Made by a program: the position numbers and the translations under genes. A DNA stretch of 17,823 bases from Caldilineae bacterium. GTDB taxonomy: Bacteria > Chloroflexota > Anaerolineae > J102. This document shows positions 13,859 through 17,823 of the stretch, piece by piece. The DNA is taken from the NCBI GenBank assembly GCA_003694905.1, contig RFJM01000068.1:1-17823 (forward strand). Direction: 5' to 3'. How positions within the stretch are numbered: position 1 is the stretch's first letter; every line of letters starts with the position of its first letter. Under the pieces are notes generated by a model. That model was not told the DNA's origin, ran no database searches, and saw only the letters and a program-made list of their open reading frames with translations.

Positions 13859-16414
13859 TTATAGAAGGGAGGCTTGCATCGCGTCAAGCAAAGCATGGGT
13901 CAGGACCTTGGGATCCCAGTCCAGGGCCTCGGCCCCTTCCGATACAGGTCCCACACAGGCCGGACAGCCCCGCGCGCAGGGACACCGCTGCAAGACATCA
14001 TAAGCATGACGCAAAAGATCATCCTGCAGCTCGAACAGACGCTCCGCCAGCCCAATCCCGGCAGGGGCCCGATCGTAGAAGAGAATGGTAGGCCGGTGGA
14101 ACGGGGGAAAGTCGGCCTCGACATGTGAGCCCAGATCGCGCGGGTCACACATCAGATGCAGGGGGGCAAGGTTGCCCAGGAGATAGGCGAGACCGCCCAG
14201 GCCCGAACGCAGACGCACGCTCTGTTCCAAGCGCCGGTGACAGGCCCGGCACAGCGTGCGCAGATTGTCCAGCCGGTTGGCAAGCAGATAGGCATCGTTG
14301 ACGCCCGGCCGGTAGCCAAAACTGCGAAAGGGTCGGATGTGGTGGACGTCATGTTGGCGGTTGTTGCGCTCGGGCGCGCCACACTGGGTGCAGCGATACC
14401 CATCCCGCGCCCGTGCCCTATCCCGCTGTTCCTGCCAGTTGGGCCCGTAGTCGATGGCGTCGCTGTGCCACAATCCCAGGCCACGCAGGCGCTCGACCAG
14501 GGATTCGGCCAGAGTGAGCCAGGAACCGCTGGTATCCAGGACGCTTTCCGGCAGGTCGATCTCTCCGTATCCCAGCGTCTCATGCGTCCAGCGCCGCACG
14601 CGGCGATAGCCGACGGCCTGGCTGCGCACCTCCACATCGCCAAAGCCCTTGCCGATTTCCCCCTGCTGCACCTGCTGGTGGATCTTCAAGATCTCGATCT
14701 CGACCTGAGTGCTGGCTTCCGTGTAGTAGTCTACGTCCACCGGCTGGACGTAGGCATGCCCTGCCTCCCAGTCGAGATGCTGAACCAGATAGGTCTGGCC
14801 CTCATGCAGGTAGATGGCGCCGTTGTGCAGGAGAACGGGAGCGGTCTCGCGATCCATCTCGCCGATGGTTTGCGCGGCCGCGCCCTCTCGTTCGGAGGGA
14901 ACCATGATGACGATGGGGTCGGGGGAAGCGGTGCGCAGACTGACCTCGGCCGCGGGGTAGGCTTCATCCATCCAATACCAGCGGTCTCCGACGTGCTGTA
15001 CTTCGCCCTCTTCCTCCAGCATAGCCAGAAGATCGGCGGTGAAGGCGACCCGACCGAAGGTCTCGCCCTCGCGGAATGGCAGTTCGAAGGCCGCGCAACG
15101 GAGATGCTGGGTCAGGATGACCAGGTTGTCGGGGTTGATGAGGGCGTGTTCGGGCGAGCGCTCGAAGAAGTACTCGGGATGGGTGATGATGTACTGGTCG
15201 AGCGCGCCGGCCGCGGCAACGAGGATGGCCAGGGAAGCATCCTGGCGGCGCCCGGAGCGACCGGCCTGCTGCCACGTGCTGGCAATGCTGCCGGGGAAGC
15301 CGGTGATGAGGCTGGCCTGAAGCTGGCCGATATCGATGCCCAGCTCCAGAGCGTTGGTCGCAACCACCGCCCGCACCTGGCCCGAGCGCAACCCCGACTC
15401 GATGGCACGGCGTTCGCCCGGCAGGTAGCCACCGCGATATCCGTGTATCAGGGCAGGGTCCAGTCCCAGTTCGCTGGCTGCTTCGCGCAGATAGGTAAGC
15501 AGCAGCTCGGTGCGCAACCGCGAGCGCGCGAAGAGAATGGTCTGCACATCCTCGCGCAGGAGACGCGCACCCAGCCGTTGGGCTTCCAGCAGGCTGCTGC
15601 GCCGCAAGCCCAGTTCGGCATCAATGAGCGGGGGATTGTAGAAGATGAAATGCTTTTCCCCGCGCGGGGCGCCGTTGTCGTCGATGAGGGTAACGGGCGC
15701 CTCGATCAGCCGCTGCGCGTGTTCGGCCGGGTTGGCAATGGTGGCCGAGGTGAGAATGAAGTTGGGGTCTGAACCGTAGAAGCGGCAGACGCGGCGTAGG
15801 CGGCGCAGGACGTTGGCCATATGCGAGCCAAAGACGCCACGATAGGTGTGGATCTCGTCGATAACCACCGTGCCCAGCCCGCGGAAGAACTCGGCCCACT
15901 GAGGGTGGTGGGGCAGAATGCCGGTGTGGAGCATATCCGGGTTGCTGAGGAGAAGGCGGGCGCCCGCGCGGATACGCTTGCGGTGGCCCTGAGGCGTGTC
16001 TCCGTCGTACGTGGCTACGGTGACATCCGCCTGGAGCAATTCGACCAGATCCTGCAAGCCGGCCAGCTGGTCCTGTGCCAGCGCTTTGGTGGGAAAGAGA
16101 TAGAGCGCCCGCGCATCGGGATCATTTAGCAGGCTATGGAGCACCGGCAGGTTGTAGCAGAGGGTCTTGCCGGAAGCGGTCGGCGTGACCACGACCACAT
16201 GCTCGCGCCGTAAGGCCGCGGCGACGGCGCGCGCCTGGTGCTTGTAGGGCAGATGTATCCCTCGTGCCCGCATGGCCAGGACCAGCCGTAGGTCGAGCGT
16301 CTGGGGCCACTCACCATAGGCCGCGGGCTGAGCCGGCAGCCGTTCCCAATGGGTCACGCAGCGCAGGAAGTCCCGGTCCAGTTGCAGGGCGTCGAGGAGC
16401 CGGTTGAGGGTCAC
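13859..16414 (-). CDS. MrfA/YprA-type DEAD/DEAH helicase with internal HNH module and C-terminal zinc motif
   Basis: ATP-dependent helicase, related to Bacillus MrfA, which acts in repair of mitomycin-type DNA damage. Residue numbers count from TTG 16471 (870 residues). Motifs: Walker A TPTASGKT (96-103), DEIH (205-208), SAT (242-244), helicase C motifs ALELGIDIG (374-382) and QQAGRSGR (401-408), a winged-helix region (about 440-510), and the C-terminal DUF1998/MZB zinc site C830/C832/C836/C839. An HNH domain is inserted at about 681-750 (RDGYRCTQCG, DVHHIRPF, LRTLCRACHRRLE; C694, C697, H710, H711, C741, C744). I prefer GTG 16414 (MTLNRLLDAL, the usual family start; 851 residues) over TTG 16471, because the frame between them contains the S41 gene's terminator. 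No Shine-Dalgarno is visible at either. Confidence 0.93.
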   Translation of the reverse strand: MTLNRLLDALQLDRDFLRCVTHWERLPAQPAAYGEWPQTLDLRLVLAMRARGIHLPYKHQARAVAAALRREHVVVVTPTASGKTLCYNLPVLHSLLNDPDARALYLFPTKALAQDQLAGLQDLVELLQADVTVATYDGDTPQGHRKRIRAGARLLLSNPDMLHTGILPHHPQWAEFFRGLGTVVIDEIHTYRGVFGSHMANVLRRLRRVCRFYGSDPNFILTSATIANPAEHAQRLIEAPVTLIDDNGAPRGEKHFIFYNPPLIDAELGLRRSSLLEAQRLGARLLREDVQTILFARSRLRTELLLTYLREAASELGLDPALIHGYRGGYLPGERRAIESGLRSGQVRAVVATNALELGIDIGQLQASLITGFPGSIASTWQQAGRSGRRQDASLAILVAAAGALDQYIITHPEYFFERSPEHALINPDNLVILTQHLRCAAFELPFREGETFGRVAFTADLLAMLEEEGEVQHVGDRWYWMDEAYPAAEVSLRTASPDPIVIMVPSEREGAAAQTIGEMDRETAPVLLHNGAIYLHEGQTYLVQHLDWEAGHAYVQPVDVDYYTEASTQVEIEILKIHQQVQQGEIGKGFGDVEVRSQAVGYRRVRRWTHETLGYGEIDLPESVLDTSGSWLTLAESLVERLRGLGLWHSDAIDYGPNWQEQRDRARARDGYRCTQCGAPERNNRQHDVHHIRPFRSFGYRPGVNDAYLLANRLDNLRTLCRACHRRLEQSVRLRSGLGGLAYLLGNLAPLHLMCDPRDLGSHVEADFPPFHRPTILFYDRAPAGIGLAERLFELQDDLLRHAYDVLQRCPCARGCPACVGPVSEGAEALDWDPKVLTHALLDAMQASLL

Positions 16415-16430
16415 GGTCAAGGGGGAGACA

Positions 16431-16462
16431 GAGAAAGACCCGAGCCGGAATGCGCTCGGGTC
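16431..16462 (-). terminator. Probable terminator after the S41 peptidase gene
   Basis: A perfect 9-bp stem GACCCGAGC/GCTCGGGTC (16437-16445 and 16454-16462) with an 8-base loop. On the minus strand it is followed by TTTCTCTG and lies 25 bases after the S41 stop codon. The U-run is short, so strength is uncertain. It falls inside the upstream extension of the helicase frame (16415-16471), which argues against that extension being translated. Confidence 0.6.
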
Positions 16463-16486
16463 AGAGGGCAAAGGAGAGAGGAACCG

Positions 16487-17728
16487 TCACTGCTGTTGGG
16501 CGATGAGGTCGAGCAGGGTTTCGTAGGCGGCCCGGAGCTGCACATCGGGCCGCTGGCGCAGGCCCCAATCGCCCAGAGGCACCTGCACATCGGGGATGAC
16601 GCCGGTACCTTCCAGGGTGCTGCCGTCGGGCAGTTGCAGGGTCATCACGGCCAAGCGGATGAGAGAACCGTCGGGGAGGCTGAAACCGGTGATCCCCTCG
16701 GTATTGCCTGCGGTGGGCATCCCCACCAGGGTTGCGCGGCCCGACTGCTGCATGGCGCTGGCGAAATACTCGGCCGCGCTGTGAGAAGCCCCATCGGTCA
16801 GCAGGACCACCGGGGTCGTCTCGTTCCATTTGACGGGCCCGCGAATGCGGTAAATGGTCTGGGTGGCGTCTTTGCGCAGCGGGCCGGTCTTGCCGAACAC
16901 GCCCGAGGTGAAGACGGCGATGGAACGGTCGGAGTTGCCGCCGGGGTTGTGGCGCACGTCCAGGATCAGGCCGTCCAGCGGCGCGTCCTGTTCCATGCGG
17001 TGGATGGCCTGCAGGATATTGACGTCGGCATCGCCCTCGAAATCGGGGATGCGGATGTAGCCGATGCGGGGATCGCTTTCGTTGATCAGCCCGTAGATCC
17101 AGCCATCGCAGCCGGAGCCGCTGCCGTATCGGACTGTGACATCGCGAGGCTCGGTGTCGGGACCCTGCAGGACGGTGAGGGTGACGCTGCCGGTGCCGAC
17201 CAGGGCATCACGATAATCGGCGCGATCGAAGCCATTATCCCCCCGTACGATGGGTTTGCCGTTGACGGCCAGAATGTGATCCCCGCGCTGCAGGCCGGCA
17301 TCGGCCGCGGGTCCCACGTCGCATACATCCCAGATCATGAGGTGCTCATCTTCGCGCGCGGGCCAGATGGTCATGCCCGTCCACAGCAGACCGCTGGAGG
17401 CCGGGTTGGAAAGCTGGATATCGAACTCGACGCCGAAGCGTTCCGGCCGCACGAAACGGCTATGGTCGTCGTGTAGCTCGTGCAACAGGTCTTCCATCAT
17501 GTCCCAGAAGTCCTCGCTGTTGTCGATGGCCTGGGCCCGAGGCAGATAGCGGTCGTACACGGCGTCCCAGTCGACTCCGTTGTAGTTGTCGCGCACATAG
17601 TTGTCGCGCACGATGCGCCACCCCATTTCGAACATGCCCACGTAGTCGTCGGGCTGGATGATCTCGCCGGTGGCGCCGGCGGGCGGGGTGGGGGGAACAA
17701 AGGTGGCCGACTTGGCCAGGGCTGCCAC
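16487..17728 (-). CDS. S41 family serine peptidase with PDZ domain (C-terminal processing / tricorn-like)
   Basis: Protease of 413 residues from GTG 17728. An N-terminal helical region (MFEMGWRIVRDNYVRDNYNG, 32-51; LLHELHDDHSRFV) precedes a PDZ domain (about 115-200, with AADAGLQRGDHILAVNGKPI) and a peptidase core (about 220-390). The nucleophile is Ser317 in DGASHSAAEYF; GLILDVRHNPGG (253-264) is conserved in the family. The position where CtpA-type enzymes carry a catalytic Lys is Asn in GMPTAGNTEG (336-345), which points to the S41B/tricorn-like type. The start is uncertain: the frame stays open to the window edge, but the upstream 95 bases look non-coding and contain a strong hairpin. AGGAGG (17756-17751) is 22 bases before the GTG, which is far. 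No signal peptide is seen. Substrate unknown. Confidence 0.88.
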   Translation of the reverse strand: MAALAKSATFVPPTPPAGATGEIIQPDDYVGMFEMGWRIVRDNYVRDNYNGVDWDAVYDRYLPRAQAIDNSEDFWDMMEDLLHELHDDHSRFVRPERFGVEFDIQLSNPASSGLLWTGMTIWPAREDEHLMIWDVCDVGPAADAGLQRGDHILAVNGKPIVRGDNGFDRADYRDALVGTGSVTLTVLQGPDTEPRDVTVRYGSGSGCDGWIYGLINESDPRIGYIRIPDFEGDADVNILQAIHRMEQDAPLDGLILDVRHNPGGNSDRSIAVFTSGVFGKTGPLRKDATQTIYRIRGPVKWNETTPVVLLTDGASHSAAEYFASAMQQSGRATLVGMPTAGNTEGITGFSLPDGSLIRLAVMTLQLPDGSTLEGTGVIPDVQVPLGDWGLRQRPDVQLRAAYETLLDLIAQQQ

Positions 17729-17823
17729 CGTAGCGCGGATGTCTACCTTGCCTCCTGCGGCTTTGCCCCGGCCCGCCGCGCTTCCGGCGGGGCGACTGCG
17801 ACGGAGACGGAGCCGTAGCGATC
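17729..17823. other. Window-edge sequence upstream of the S41 gene, probably non-coding
   Basis: This stretch translates in the S41 frame into an Arg/Gly/Ala-rich, non-conserved stretch. It holds a 7-bp hairpin CCCGCCG/CGGCGGG (17772-17778 and 17785-17791) and the AGGAGG noted for the S41 gene. The composition suits an intergenic region, but a start beyond the edge cannot be excluded. Confidence 0.4.

Noticed and set aside
14156..15772. 538-codon plus-strand open frame
   Set aside because: Antisense shadow of the helicase, whose motifs are all in the minus frame.
16415..16471. Longer helicase N-terminus from TTG 16471
   Set aside because: The segment contains a 9-bp hairpin placed as the S41 terminator, has no Shine-Dalgarno and is not similar to the family start as I recall it. 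It cannot be fully excluded.
16349..17476. 375-codon plus-strand open frame
   Set aside because: Antisense to the S41 peptidase; Gly/Val/Ala-rich product with no motif.

Overview
The window looks like part of the chromosome of a GC-rich, non-cultured-type bacterium, most likely a member of the Chloroflexota (Anaerolineae-like). This is an inference from gene content: a ferredoxin whose first cluster motif has Asp in place of one Cys, an MrfA-like helicase, a cyanobacterial-type acyl-ACP reductase homologue in a lipid operon, and an HhH domain fused to a polyphosphate kinase. No marker RNA gene is present to confirm it. I see no tRNA, rRNA, CRISPR array, insertion sequence or phage gene. Twelve protein genes fill almost all of the sequence, with tight spacing and overlapping start/stop codons.

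Layout. (1) 1-1966, minus strand: the N-terminal 655 residues of polyphosphate kinase 1, with an extra N-terminal helix-hairpin-helix domain; its 3' end lies outside the window. (2) 1967-2499: a non-coding stretch with a likely ppk promoter, a structured GC-rich repeat and a likely promoter for the next operon. (3) 2500-7390, plus strand: an operon-like run of class I glutamine amidotransferase-like hydrolase, glutamate racemase (murI), a multi-PAS/GAF histidine kinase and a NarL-type response regulator, all overlapping. (4) 7351-8428, minus strand: a PIG-L deacetylase, whose 3' end overlaps the response regulator, and a small ferredoxin with a good sigma70-type promoter and a terminator. (5) 8429-8702: the ferredoxin promoter and a second copy of the structured repeat. 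(6) 8703-13644, minus strand: a four-gene operon, in transcription order an acyl-ACP-reductase-like protein, an extended SDR, a PlsC-type acyltransferase and an SCP2-domain protein. (7) 13645-13858: upstream region with inverted repeats. (8) 13859-16414 (or 16471), minus strand: an MrfA/YprA-type helicase carrying an internal HNH module. (9) 16487-17728, minus strand: an S41 family peptidase whose 5' end is uncertain.

How the genes may work together. The operon at 8703-13644 is the most interesting part. A reductase with the conserved Cys region and Rossmann loop of acyl-ACP reductase, an SDR, an acyltransferase and a lipid carrier together suggest a route from acyl chains to fatty aldehyde/alcohol and on to an ester or ether lipid, possibly at the membrane through the reductase's C-terminal hydrophobic anchor. 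The kinase/regulator pair is translationally coupled to murI, suggesting a link between the sensor and peptidoglycan precursor supply, although this may only be shared transcription.

Family assignments come from motif recognition and memory of the families. No database search was possible.
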